From the NCBI GenBank assembly GCA_965212135.1, contig OZ243044.1, positions 930,001-994,000 on the forward strand: a stretch of 64,000 bases of DNA, given 5' to 3'. The DNA is from Bin75 sp965212135. GTDB taxonomy: Bacteria; Nitrospirota; Nitrospiria; Nitrospirales; UBA8639. The notes under the pieces were generated by a model, which saw only the letters and a list, made by a program, of their open reading frames with translations, did not search any database and was not told the origin of the DNA. The position numbers and the translations under genes are program-made. Shown here in pieces: positions 51,213 through 59,754 of this stretch (positions within the stretch are counted from its first letter, which is position 1; every line of letters begins with the position of its first letter).

Positions 51213-52790
51213 TTAGGCCGTGTCCCGCTTCCCGTAGCCACCGCCGCCTGGCGTTTCAATCCGCAACCGATCTCCCCGCAGGACTTCCAGCGTGGTCTTT
51301 CCGGGCAGTTGCCGCTCCTTGCCGTTCCGAATAAGCGTATTGCGACCGGCCCGTCCGGGACCCCCTCCGGCCAACCCAAACGGCCTCGATTCCCGTCGGT
51401 CGGATAAAATCGTCACGCCGGCGTCCTGCAAGAATTCAATTTCTCGAATCACTCCGTTGCCTCCCTCATGGAGTCCCGCCCCCCCGGCCCCTTCTCGCAG
51501 GGCATAACGGACGATCCGGAATGGATACGCGTATTCCAATGCTTCGACCGGGGTATTCATCGTATTGGTCATATGCGAGTGAAGACCGCTCGCGCCGGGA
51601 TGCCCGACCCCGGCTCCCATGCCGCCGCCCAACGTTTCATAGTACGCGAACGGCCGATGGTGTTCGCGGTCCCAGCCCCCGATGGTGAGATTATTCATCG
51701 TCCCCTGACTCGCGGCCGGCACCCGATTGGGACAGGCTTGAGCGAAAGCCCCTAACAGCACGTCAACAATGCGCTGCGACGTCTCGACGTTGCCCGCCGC
51801 CACGGCAGCCGGAGTCCGGGCATTGACCACCGACCCTTCGGGCGCCAGAACACGGATCGGCGCCATGCACCCGCCGTTGCCGGGAATATCCAATCCCAGC
51901 AAACAGCGAAACACGTACGCCGTTGTCGAGACCGTCACCGCATACACCGCATTGACGCTGCCTTTGCACTGCGGCGCGCTCCCTGCAAAATCAACGACAG
52001 CCTCGTCATCCTCAATCGTCACCGTGACGGCAATCGTGACGGGTGCGCGATCAATGCCGTCGTCATCAAGCACGTCTTCATACCGATAGACGCCATCCGG
52101 CACAGTCCTGATGCCGTGTCGTGTCAGCTTTTCACTATAGGCCAGCAAGGCCGACATCTGTTCCTGAACGTTCTCCCAGCCATACCGCGCCGCCAGGGCC
52201 TGAAGCCGATGAACGCCCGTTCGATTGGCCGCCATTTGCGCCCGCAGATCACCGATGCGTTCTTGCGGGGTTCGGACGTTGGCCAGAAAAAAATCCCACA
52301 GCGCTTGATTCATTCTCCCGGCTTCCACGAGTTTCACCGGCGGAATAATCACCCCCTCCTGATACACGTCACGGGACAGCGGCATTGACCCAGGGGACAT
52401 GCCGCCGACGTCGGCATGATGCGCGCGATTGGCGACAAGGCCAAGCAGAACGTCTTGCCCCCCGGTCTCGACAAAGACCGGGGAGACGATGGTGATATCC
52501 GGCAGGTGCGTGCCCCCCTGGAAAGGATCGTTCAGCATGGCCAGGTCACCCGGAGCAAAGGACATGCGTCGAAGACAGGCCTCAACGGAGAGCGGCATGG
52601 CTCCAAGATGAACCGGGATATGGGCGGCCTGCGCGACTAATCGTCCCGCCTGGTTGAACACGGCGCAGGAAAAATCACAGCGCTCTTTGATATTGGGGGA
52701 AAACGCCGCCCGCTGCAGCCGCACGCCCATTTCCTCGGCAATCGAACCAAACAAATGCTTAAAGACTTCTATCTGAACCGCCTTACGCAC
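51213..52790 (-). CDS. hyuB: Hydantoinase B / 5-oxoprolinase subunit
   Basis: Second subunit of ATP-dependent hydantoinase/oxoprolinase-type enzymes, which open cyclic amides such as 5-oxoproline, hydantoins or, in acetone carboxylases, act otherwise. The product has FGSIAEEMGVRLQRAAFSPNIKERCDFSCAVF, LGAMPLSVEACLRR, MLNDPFQGGTHLPDITIVSPVF, NRAHHADVGGMSPGSMP and at the end GGGYGKR. About 525 residues from the GTG at 52790, preceded by GGAG and overlapping hyuA by 8 bases; an ATG at 52829 would give 538 residues. Confidence 0.9.
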   Translation of the reverse strand: MRKAVQIEVFKHLFGSIAEEMGVRLQRAAFSPNIKERCDFSCAVFNQAGRLVAQAAHIPVHLGAMPLSVEACLRRMSFAPGDLAMLNDPFQGGTHLPDITIVSPVFVETGGQDVLLGLVANRAHHADVGGMSPGSMPLSRDVYQEGVIIPPVKLVEAGRMNQALWDFFLANVRTPQERIGDLRAQMAANRTGVHRLQALAARYGWENVQEQMSALLAYSEKLTRHGIRTVPDGVYRYEDVLDDDGIDRAPVTIAVTVTIEDDEAVVDFAGSAPQCKGSVNAVYAVTVSTTAYVFRCLLGLDIPGNGGCMAPIRVLAPEGSVVNARTPAAVAAGNVETSQRIVDVLLGAFAQACPNRVPAASQGTMNNLTIGGWDREHHRPFAYYETLGGGMGAGVGHPGASGLHSHMTNTMNTPVEALEYAYPFRIVRYALREGAGGAGLHEGGNGVIREIEFLQDAGVTILSDRRESRPFGLAGGGPGRAGRNTLIRNGKERQLPGKTTLEVLRGDRLRIETPGGGGYGKRDTA

Positions 52791-54810
52791 GCGCGTCTCC
52801 AATGTTGATGAGGAGGTTGTGATAGTCATCAACGTCAGCCCGGTCGGTTTCCAGCAACAGCGCGGTGGTATCGTCTTGAACGATCACGGCCGGTCCGGAG
52901 ATATGATGCCCCGGTTGCAATTGATGGCGGTCAAAGAAGGGGACGGTGCGGGGCCCGGTTGGCAACATGAGGGGCCGCGCCTCGCGCACGGCGCCGGATG
53001 AATCCGCATCGCCTCGCGGCCGCGCCTCCAGCCGTGGCGGATTCACGCATCCCACGGCACGCACCCGAAGATTGACGATCTCCAGATCGGCCTCCTCGTT
53101 CTGATACCCGTATCGTTGGGCGTGCCGTGCATGAAACGCCGCTTGACAGTCGGGGGAAAACGGCACGGTCAATTCAAAAGACTGGCCGCGATACCGGACG
53201 TCCACTTCACAGTGAATATGGCGAGCGTGAGGAGGAACCTTTTGGGCGGCAAGGTCTTCACGAGCCTGTTCGACCAAAGGCACAAAACGACGTTCCAACT
53301 CCTCAAACGGGAGATCGCCGGACCGCATCACCGTCTGGACGTAATCAAGCAACACGTCCGCCGTCAACATGCCCAGGGCGGATAACGTCGAAGCCGCGAG
53401 AGGAATCAAAACACGGCCGACGGCAAGGGATCGGGCCAGTTCGCACGCATGGACCCCTCCGGCTCCGCCGAAAGAGAGCAGCACGTAATCCCGGGGATCA
53501 TACCCGCGCTCGAGCGACATCACCCGAATCGCCCGCTCCATCTCGGCATTGACCACCTGAATGATTCCCAAGGCGGCCTCCTCGCGTTCACCCTCGTGTT
53601 CCGCAGAGTCCCGCGCCAACTCTCGTCCCAGGGTCGCCATGACCTGACGTGCGGCCTCCAGATCCAACGGCAGCGCGCCGCCCAGCAATCCGGCAGAAGG
53701 GAGACGCCCTAACACGGCATTGGCATCCGTGACCGTCGCTGTCCGGCCTCCTCGTCCGTAGCAGGCGGGGCCGGGGTCGGCGCCGGCGCTGTCCGGTCCG
53801 ACGCGCAGCGCCCCGCCGGCGTCCACTCGCGCCAGCGACCCGCCTCCGGCCCCAACCGTATGAATGTCAAGAACCGGCACGCGAATGGGCATTCCGCCAA
53901 CTTCCGCTTCCGACGTCACCGGCGGCGACCCATTGACAACGGCCACGTCCGTGGACGTGCCGCCCATGTCAAAGGTAATGAGTTGGGAAAATCCCGCCAG
54001 CTTCCCGATATAGGCGGCCCCCACCACGCCGCCCGCGGGCCCGGACAAGATTGAACGAACGCCCTCTTGCCGCGCCTGGGTGGCCTGAATGCGCCCGCCG
54101 TTGGATTGCATGATATGGAATGAATGGCCCGCCAAATCGCGCGTGAGAGTTCCCAAATACCGGTTGAGCACCGGAGAGACATAGGCATTCACAACCGTGG
54201 TGGAGGCTCGTTCAAATTCCCGGAACTCCGGGATCAATTCATGCGAGGTCGTGACAAACAATCCCGCTTCTCGGAGGCATTGGCTTATTTGACGTTCATG
54301 GTCGGGATTCATAAAGGAAAACAGCAGGGAGAGCGCGACGGCCTCAACCTGTTTTTCCCGCAAGACCTTGAGAAGGGCCGGGAGCGCCTGTTGCTCCAAC
54401 GGCCTCAACACGTGCCCGTGATGATCAAGCCGTTCCTGAACCTCCAGGCACCGGTCGGGAGGGACGAGCGCCGGCACCCCGCCACTGAACCAATCATAGA
54501 GATGGCGGCGAGTTTGCCTGCCAATCCGCAGCACGTCCCGAAACCCCCGAGTCGTGACAAACGCCGTGCGCGCCCCCTTGCGTTCCAGCAACGCATTGGT
54601 GGCCACGGTGGAGCCATGGATGATGGTATGACCGGAATGCGGAGCGATGCGCCGCAACCCCGCCAGCACCGCTTCCGCGGGATTGGCGGGAGTCGAAAGC
54701 AGCTTCAGGGTCCTCACGCAACCGGTGGCATCATACGCCACGAAATCGGTAAACGTGCCGCCAATGTCAATGCCGAGAGAAAGGGGGGCCGGCTTGTGTT
54801 CTGGACTCAT
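52783..54810 (-). CDS. hyuA: Hydantoinase A / 5-oxoprolinase subunit (ATP-binding)
   Basis: The 675-residue product from the ATG at 54810 has the actin-like ATPase fold: GIDIGGTFTDFVAYD at the start, HGSTVATNALLERKGARTAFVTT, SNGGRIQATQA, SGPAGGVVGAAYIGK, TFDMGGTSTDVAVV, TVGAGGGSLARVDAGGALRVGPDSAGADPGPACYGRGG, and FGGAGGVHACELA. It partners HyuB. The exact substrate is unknown; with the peptide transporter downstream, 5-oxoproline from peptides is a reasonable guess. The longer frame from 54870 is less likely. Confidence 0.93.
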   Translation of the reverse strand: MSPEHKPAPLSLGIDIGGTFTDFVAYDATGCVRTLKLLSTPANPAEAVLAGLRRIAPHSGHTIIHGSTVATNALLERKGARTAFVTTRGFRDVLRIGRQTRRHLYDWFSGGVPALVPPDRCLEVQERLDHHGHVLRPLEQQALPALLKVLREKQVEAVALSLLFSFMNPDHERQISQCLREAGLFVTTSHELIPEFREFERASTTVVNAYVSPVLNRYLGTLTRDLAGHSFHIMQSNGGRIQATQARQEGVRSILSGPAGGVVGAAYIGKLAGFSQLITFDMGGTSTDVAVVNGSPPVTSEAEVGGMPIRVPVLDIHTVGAGGGSLARVDAGGALRVGPDSAGADPGPACYGRGGRTATVTDANAVLGRLPSAGLLGGALPLDLEAARQVMATLGRELARDSAEHEGEREEAALGIIQVVNAEMERAIRVMSLERGYDPRDYVLLSFGGAGGVHACELARSLAVGRVLIPLAASTLSALGMLTADVLLDYVQTVMRSGDLPFEELERRFVPLVEQAREDLAAQKVPPHARHIHCEVDVRYRGQSFELTVPFSPDCQAAFHARHAQRYGYQNEEADLEIVNLRVRAVGCVNPPRLEARPRGDADSSGAVREARPLMLPTGPRTVPFFDRHQLQPGHHISGPAVIVQDDTTALLLETDRADVDDYHNLLINIGDARA

Positions 54811-54890
54811 CACCCGTTGTGCCTGACGAAAATTGACTGGAAGCGCACGCCCGCGCTCCACACGGGACAAAGACGGGCACGCGAGCGGCG

Positions 54891-56390
54891 TCAGCCTCTG
54901 ACGTTCCCATTCAGGGTCACGATCCGCGGGCCACCCGGTGCATTGTCAAAAATGCGCAGCAACGCATGATGCATACCGGGTTCGGCGCCCTTGAAATGAA
55001 TGTGCAACGCACAGAGTTCTCCCATGGTGAGAATGGCGCCGGCACAGGAGCCCTGTTCAACGGAAAAGGCTTGAGAATCCGGTCCCTCCAGCGCCACGCC
55101 GGCGATCCGCAAGGAGCCGAGTCCGACGTTGGAGACGGTTAAAGGAAGAGTCCGGTGAGCGGGAACGCCGGCGTCCTCCGAAAACCGGATGGTATCGGCG
55201 CTCAACAGAAGAGACGGGATGACCGCCTTGCCGCTCAAGAGAACCGAGACATCGTCGGAGCCGCCGTTGGCCGTCACAATATCCGGCAACCCGTCATTGT
55301 CGAAATCTTCGATTCCCATGGCGGTTGGATTGGCCCCCACGGCATAGTGCCCGGCCGGCTGAAACGAACCGTCCCCTCGCCCCAGGAGAATGGACGCACT
55401 CCGGGAAGTCCGGTTTGCGGCAATCAGGTCACGATGGCCGTCACCGTCCAGATCGTCGCAGGCCAACGCCACGGGACCGAATCCCACGTCTAAGGCTGCG
55501 GGTTTCGTGTACCGACCGGGACCGATCTGAAGCAGCACGTTGACACTGTCGGTGAACAGACTGGTCACCATGAGGTCGGGCGTCCCGTCATCGTCCAAAT
55601 CCGTTTGCGTCACGGCGCTTAACGTGAACCCGGCTTGAATCGTTTGCCAGGGGGCAAAGGTCCCCCGGCCCTGATTCCGCAAGACGGACACATACCCATT
55701 CGGCGTCCGCCAGCCAGGCTGACTCCACGTCACGGTGACGTCCGGCAGGCCATCGTCATTGAGATCCGCAAGCGAAACGCCGGTGGGGAACAAACCATCA
55801 TGGCCCGGCTCTTCAAACCGTTGCGCCGGCACGAACGCTCCCCGACCCCGGTTCAACAACACCGCCCAGCTAAACGGGGGATCATTCCCAAATCGCCCAC
55901 TGTTGACCACGATCATATCCAGATCGCCATCCCTGTCAACGTCACCCAATGAGAGAGAGGTCGGGCCTTGTCCCGAAGGATACGGCACGGGCTGGTCAAA
56001 CAGGCCATTCCCTTTTCCAAACAGGATGCTCACGCGATTGGCTCCGGTCTCCGCCACGGCTACATCAAGCGTCCCGTCCCGGTTGAGGTCCCCCGTCGCC
56101 AGAAACATTGGACTCTTCCCGACACCAAAGGAATAGGCGGCTCGGAACGTCCCATTGCCATTGCCCAACAAGAATGAGACATCGTCCGAATCACTATTCG
56201 CCGTTGCAATATCCAGCCGGCCATCGTCGTTAAAATCTCCAACGGCAAGCCCCGCCGGGTTTGCGCCAACGGCAGCTGACAGGACCGGGGTGAGAACAAG
56301 GTTTTGCGCCAGGCAGGGACTCGCCGCACACAGCACCCATACGACACCCGCCAGCAAGGCGTTGAACGCGCGTGTGTCCCGGTCAATCAT
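54891..56390 (-). CDS. Secreted FG-GAP/VCBS-repeat protein with a C-terminal Ig-like domain
   Basis: The 499-residue product has a signal peptide (LLAGVVWVLCAASPCLAQ) and about seven FG-GAP/VCBS units, each with a calcium-type loop: VGDFNDDGRLDIATAN, TGDLNRDGTLDVAVAE, LGDVDRDGDLDMIVVN, LADLNDDGLPDVTVTW, QTDLDDDGTPDLMVTS, CDDLDGDGHRDLIAAN and IEDFDNDGLPDIVTAN. They should fold as a seven-bladed propeller. The last 110 residues (LPLTVSNVGLGSLRIAGVALEG, DSQAFSVEQGSCAGAIL) look like the abnormal-spindle-type Ig domain. A surface or extracellular binding role is inferred. Confidence 0.88.
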   Translation of the reverse strand: MIDRDTRAFNALLAGVVWVLCAASPCLAQNLVLTPVLSAAVGANPAGLAVGDFNDDGRLDIATANSDSDDVSFLLGNGNGTFRAAYSFGVGKSPMFLATGDLNRDGTLDVAVAETGANRVSILFGKGNGLFDQPVPYPSGQGPTSLSLGDVDRDGDLDMIVVNSGRFGNDPPFSWAVLLNRGRGAFVPAQRFEEPGHDGLFPTGVSLADLNDDGLPDVTVTWSQPGWRTPNGYVSVLRNQGRGTFAPWQTIQAGFTLSAVTQTDLDDDGTPDLMVTSLFTDSVNVLLQIGPGRYTKPAALDVGFGPVALACDDLDGDGHRDLIAANRTSRSASILLGRGDGSFQPAGHYAVGANPTAMGIEDFDNDGLPDIVTANGGSDDVSVLLSGKAVIPSLLLSADTIRFSEDAGVPAHRTLPLTVSNVGLGSLRIAGVALEGPDSQAFSVEQGSCAGAILTMGELCALHIHFKGAEPGMHHALLRIFDNAPGGPRIVTLNGNVRG

Positions 56391-56429
56391 GATGTTCCGA
56401 AACCCTGTCGGGCACCCTGCGGCGGGCCG

Positions 56430-56681
56430 CTAATCCGTTGAACACGTTTTTTCCAAAACAATTTCCACCTCATCCGCCGCCGCCATGCCTCGATTGCGAA
56501 TATGCACGGACCAGAAAGGAGAAGCCCGCAGAGACGCCATCACGGTTTTCAACAAGTCCGGTTTCACCCGGGTTTCCCAATCACGCAGCCAGGCATAGTC
56601 ATCCTCGTCACCCGCGTAGTCTTCCGGAAAACGGGCGACAAGATTGAACCGAAGGGTAAACGTCTTGTCTTCTTCAAACAT
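56430..56681 (-). CDS. Small soluble protein of unknown function
   Basis: From the ATG at 56681, with AGGATG upstream, the product is 83 residues: FTLRFNLVARFPEDYAGDED then WETRVKPDLLKTVMASLRA and FWSVHIRNRGMAAADEVEIV. A small alpha/beta protein with one Cys near the end. No family recognised. The 254 bases between it and mlaA hold no gene I can support. Confidence 0.6.
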   Translation of the reverse strand: MFEEDKTFTLRFNLVARFPEDYAGDEDDYAWLRDWETRVKPDLLKTVMASLRASPFWSVHIRNRGMAAADEVEIVLEKTCSTD

Positions 56682-56935
56682 ACCGGGGCATCCTTTTCTC
56701 GCGTGACGATCAATCTGTCCTGTCCAAGGAGCGGCCGTGCCCGTGTGCCGGCCCGTCGAACCAGGCATCCCGCAACACGGTTACCGGCGGACGGGACGGC
56801 GAAAGGCGGAGATGGGCGGGGTTGGGTTTAAGGGAAATCCCGGAGCTGGTGGCGGGTCTGGGCGGTCCGCGCGAGTCAGCCGCCGCCAGACTCAACCGGT
56901 CATCTCACCATGATCCCCGCAAACAGACCGTCCCG

Positions 56936-57748
56936 CTACTCCCGAATATCTTTGGCCCGACGCTCAAAATACCCCGACCGGATGGCCCCGTACAGATCAA
57001 GAGTGGACGCTTCAATGTCCTCAAACGTCTTGAGGTTGAGGGAACGATCATTGATTCGCTGGGTCGCATTGACCCCCAGGTTCGGAAGAAACGGAATAAA
57101 AAAATTGACGGGGTTCAGAACAATACCGCCGACGTACCCCGTCACGTCCCGAACCGTCATCGGAGGAAACATCGGCAAAATCAAGTACGGCCCGGACCGG
57201 ACCCCATACACGGCAAGGGTTTGCCCGACGTCTTCGGCGGGCGGCGATTCAATCTCAAACACATGTGTGGCAACGTCAAAGAACCCGCCCACGCCAAGGG
57301 TCGAATTCAGAAGGAACCGTTGCGTTTCCCTCCCGGCGCCGGTGAATTTTCCCTGAAAGAGGTTATTGAGCAATCGCGGCGCAAATCCCAGATTATCAAA
57401 CGCCTGGGCTATGGAATGCTGGACGTCGGGCGGCAGAATGCCGCTGTATGCCCTGGCCGCCGGTCTCATCAAATAGATGTCAACCCAATGATTGAATTCA
57501 AGAATCTCCGTATTGAAAGGCTCCCACGGGTCCCGAACGCTCTCGTGTGCCGCGGCATCAAAAGGATCCTCAAACGATTCCCCGGCGACCGTTTCATCCA
57601 GAACGGTCATCTCTTGCTCGCCCGCACCGGGGGCTTGAACCACCACGTTAACGGGCTGTGCCTGGATTGCCCCCGGGAGTCCCAGCAAGGCAAGCACCGC
57701 GACAGCGGGGAACCAGTTCATCGCGTGCACGCGATACCATGTCACCAT
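56936..57748 (-). CDS. mlaA: MlaA/VacJ-family outer-membrane lipid transport protein
   Basis: MlaA removes phospholipid from the outer leaflet of the outer membrane. From the ATG at 57748, with AAAGGAGG upstream, the product is 270 residues. It has DPWEPFNTEILEFNHWVDIYLMRPAARAY, FDNLGFAPRLLNNLFQGKF, RFLLNSTLGVGGFFDVATH, TLAVYGVRSGPYLILPMFPPMTVRD and the C-terminal helix, the family pattern. Usual MlaA is a lipoprotein; here the signal peptide ends GLPGAIQAQ with no lipobox Cys, so it would be released by the ordinary signal peptidase. No MlaBCDEF genes are nearby. Confidence 0.9.
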   Translation of the reverse strand: MVTWYRVHAMNWFPAVAVLALLGLPGAIQAQPVNVVVQAPGAGEQEMTVLDETVAGESFEDPFDAAAHESVRDPWEPFNTEILEFNHWVDIYLMRPAARAYSGILPPDVQHSIAQAFDNLGFAPRLLNNLFQGKFTGAGRETQRFLLNSTLGVGGFFDVATHVFEIESPPAEDVGQTLAVYGVRSGPYLILPMFPPMTVRDVTGYVGGIVLNPVNFFIPFLPNLGVNATQRINDRSLNLKTFEDIEASTLDLYGAIRSGYFERRAKDIRE

Positions 57749-57888
57749 ACGTTCCTCCTTTGCTCCGGCCACGGAGACAGGAAACCATGCCCGGCCGTCA
57801 CTCCATCGGCCTGCAAACGAAAGCCATGTACCCAAAAAACTCCCATCATCGGTCACAACAAGACGGCCGCGCGGCGTGGAGGCCGTCG

Positions 57889-58110
57889 CTACTCTGAACT
57901 TCCCAACATATCATCAACCAGCGGGCGATTGATATCTTCACACCCCGGACACAGGAGATCAAACAGGGACTCGTGATCCTCGACGTAATGCCGGTCGTCA
58001 ACCAATTTTTCATCCAGCACGTCCTGGTAACAGCTCTCGCACAACATCATAACCCCGCGCATCACCGATACGGTTTTTCGACCTCGGCTGCCGGGCATGG
58101 CGTCACTCAT
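57889..58110 (-). CDS. Small CxxC protein
   Basis: The 73-residue product has MMLCESCYQDVLDEKLV and LFDLLCPGCEDIN, two CxxC pairs that should bind one zinc. It may start later, at one of the Met codons at residues 17-22, since the first residues are basic and not typical. No ribosome site is clear. It is one of two small zinc-type genes side by side. Confidence 0.55.
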   Translation of the reverse strand: MSDAMPGSRGRKTVSVMRGVMMLCESCYQDVLDEKLVDDRHYVEDHESLFDLLCPGCEDINRPLVDDMLGSSE

Positions 58111-58197
58111 CTTCGGTTCCCATCGGGTTCTGGAGCGGGATTGACCGGGGACGGCGGCGTTCCCGCGTCACCCAGGCATCCAACCACCCGGCGGCGG

Positions 58198-58392
58198 TTA
58201 TGACCAGCCTCGTTGTTGGGCCAGGGAAAAATCTTCCGTCTCAAGATCAATGCCGCATTCCGGACATTCATACGGCTGATCCGGCGGAGGGACGGACAAG
58301 GCCGTGTCCTGGAGACGCCCCCGGCACACGTGATAAAAATTGCCGCCGGCATGTTCTGAATCCAACGGCTCATTTTCATATTTTAAAATCAT
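58198..58392 (-). CDS. Small protein with one CxxC pair
   Basis: From the ATG at 58392, with CAGGGTG upstream, the product is 64 residues: MILKYENEPLDSEHAGGNFY, a Cys in FYHVCRGRL, then PYECPECGIDLE. It may bind one metal ion with a partner. It lies between mreB and the other small CxxC gene, on the same strand. A frame that overlaps it at 58107-58379 is less likely. Confidence 0.55.
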   Translation of the reverse strand: MILKYENEPLDSEHAGGNFYHVCRGRLQDTALSVPPPDQPYECPECGIDLETEDFSLAQQRGWS

Positions 58393-58444
58393 GGTCACCC
58401 TGTTTCAACAACGACGGCACGCAAGCCAACGGTGACGGATGCGC

Positions 58445-59479
58445 TCATTGCGACGACAACTGGAACACGGTTCGAAAGCGTTCCGGCTCATCAAGCACGG
58501 TCCCAAGCCCGAGGGCGACCGAACTCAACGGGGCATCGGCCGTCATTATGCACAAATTGGTTTCTTCTTGAAACCGGGCGGCCAATCCCGGCAACAGGGA
58601 CCCGCCTCCCGTCATGACGACGCCACGGTCAATAATATCACCGGCCAAATCCGGCGGGACGTCTTCCAACGCGGTGCGCAGTGCGTTCAGAATCGCGTGA
58701 ACGGGTTCGTCCATGGCCCCGCGAATTTCCGCGTCATGCACCGCAACGGTTCGAGGAATGCCTGAAATCATATCGCGTCCCTTCACCGCCATCGTTTTCC
58801 GCTCGTCAAGCGGATATGCCGAGCCGACCTCCAGTTTGACCGTTTCAGCCATAGACTCGCCGATCAATAAATTATAATGACGTTTCATGTAATTCGCGAT
58901 GGCGCCATCCATGCGGTCACCGGCGACTTTGACGGATTCGCCACTGACCACTCCGCCCAACGAGATCACGGCTATGTCGGTCGTCCCGCCTCCAACATCC
59001 ACTATCATATTGCTTGACGGCTCGGCAATCGGCAACCCAACCCCGACCGCCGCGGCCAGGGGGCCGTCAAGTAAATACACTTCACGGGCTCCCGCATTCA
59101 TCGCGGCTTCACGCACGGCCCGTTGTTCGACCTCGGTGCTGTGCGAAGGCACGCCAATGACACAACGGGCACACGCAAAGGCGCGGCGGCCCAGGGCCTT
59201 GTCAATACAATGACGCAACAGTGTTTCCGTCATGCTGAAATCGGCAATGACGCTCTCTTTGATGGGACAAACCGACACGACGTTCCCCGGTGTGCGCCCC
59301 ACCATGCGCTTGGCCTCCCCCCCAACGGCGAGGATGGAATTGGTCTGTTGCTCCAGGGCCACGACTGACGGTTCGCGCAACACAATGCCTTGCCCGCGAA
59401 CGTAAACCACGGTGCTCGCCGTTCCAAGGTCAATGGCTATATCGCCGGCAAACCATCCCAAGACCCCGCGCAGACCCAC
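58445..59479 (-). CDS. mreB: MreB-like actin homologue, rod-shape determination
   Basis: Filament-forming ATPase that steers wall growth. From a GTG at 59479, with AGGAG five bases before, the product is 344 residues, the normal MreB length; the frame goes on up to 59728 but that part is unlike the family. Marks: DIAIDLGTASTVVYVRGQGIVLREPSVVA, RMVGRTPGNV, GVPSHSTEVEQRAV, YLLDGPLAAAVGVGLP, IVDVGGGTTDIAVISLGG, GDRMDGAIANYMKRHYNLLIGE and VVMTGGGSLLPGL. The usual mreC and mreD genes do not follow on either side, so it may be one of several MreB copies. Confidence 0.92.
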   Translation of the reverse strand: MGLRGVLGWFAGDIAIDLGTASTVVYVRGQGIVLREPSVVALEQQTNSILAVGGEAKRMVGRTPGNVVSVCPIKESVIADFSMTETLLRHCIDKALGRRAFACARCVIGVPSHSTEVEQRAVREAAMNAGAREVYLLDGPLAAAVGVGLPIAEPSSNMIVDVGGGTTDIAVISLGGVVSGESVKVAGDRMDGAIANYMKRHYNLLIGESMAETVKLEVGSAYPLDERKTMAVKGRDMISGIPRTVAVHDAEIRGAMDEPVHAILNALRTALEDVPPDLAGDIIDRGVVMTGGGSLLPGLAARFQEETNLCIMTADAPLSSVALGLGTVLDEPERFRTVFQLSSQ

Positions 59480-59754
59480 GTGCACTCCTTTTGAAAAGAC
59501 AATCCGCCGGTTCCGACAGACCGAGGAGCCTCGGAACGCCCTGCCTGACCGCTCCTGCATTAGTCCTAGAAAATACCATGAAGTCAAGAGGAAATTGCCG
59601 CGTCCAGGGAACAACGCCGCCGTCTGTTCCGCCACACCTGTCATGGAAAGCGAGCCAAGCCCAAAGAGCCGGACCGCCGGGATTTCACACGGCTCCAGGA
59701 ACCGGCAGACCCGCCGCGTTTTCATCATTCTTTAGTTGACGGAATCGCCCGATC

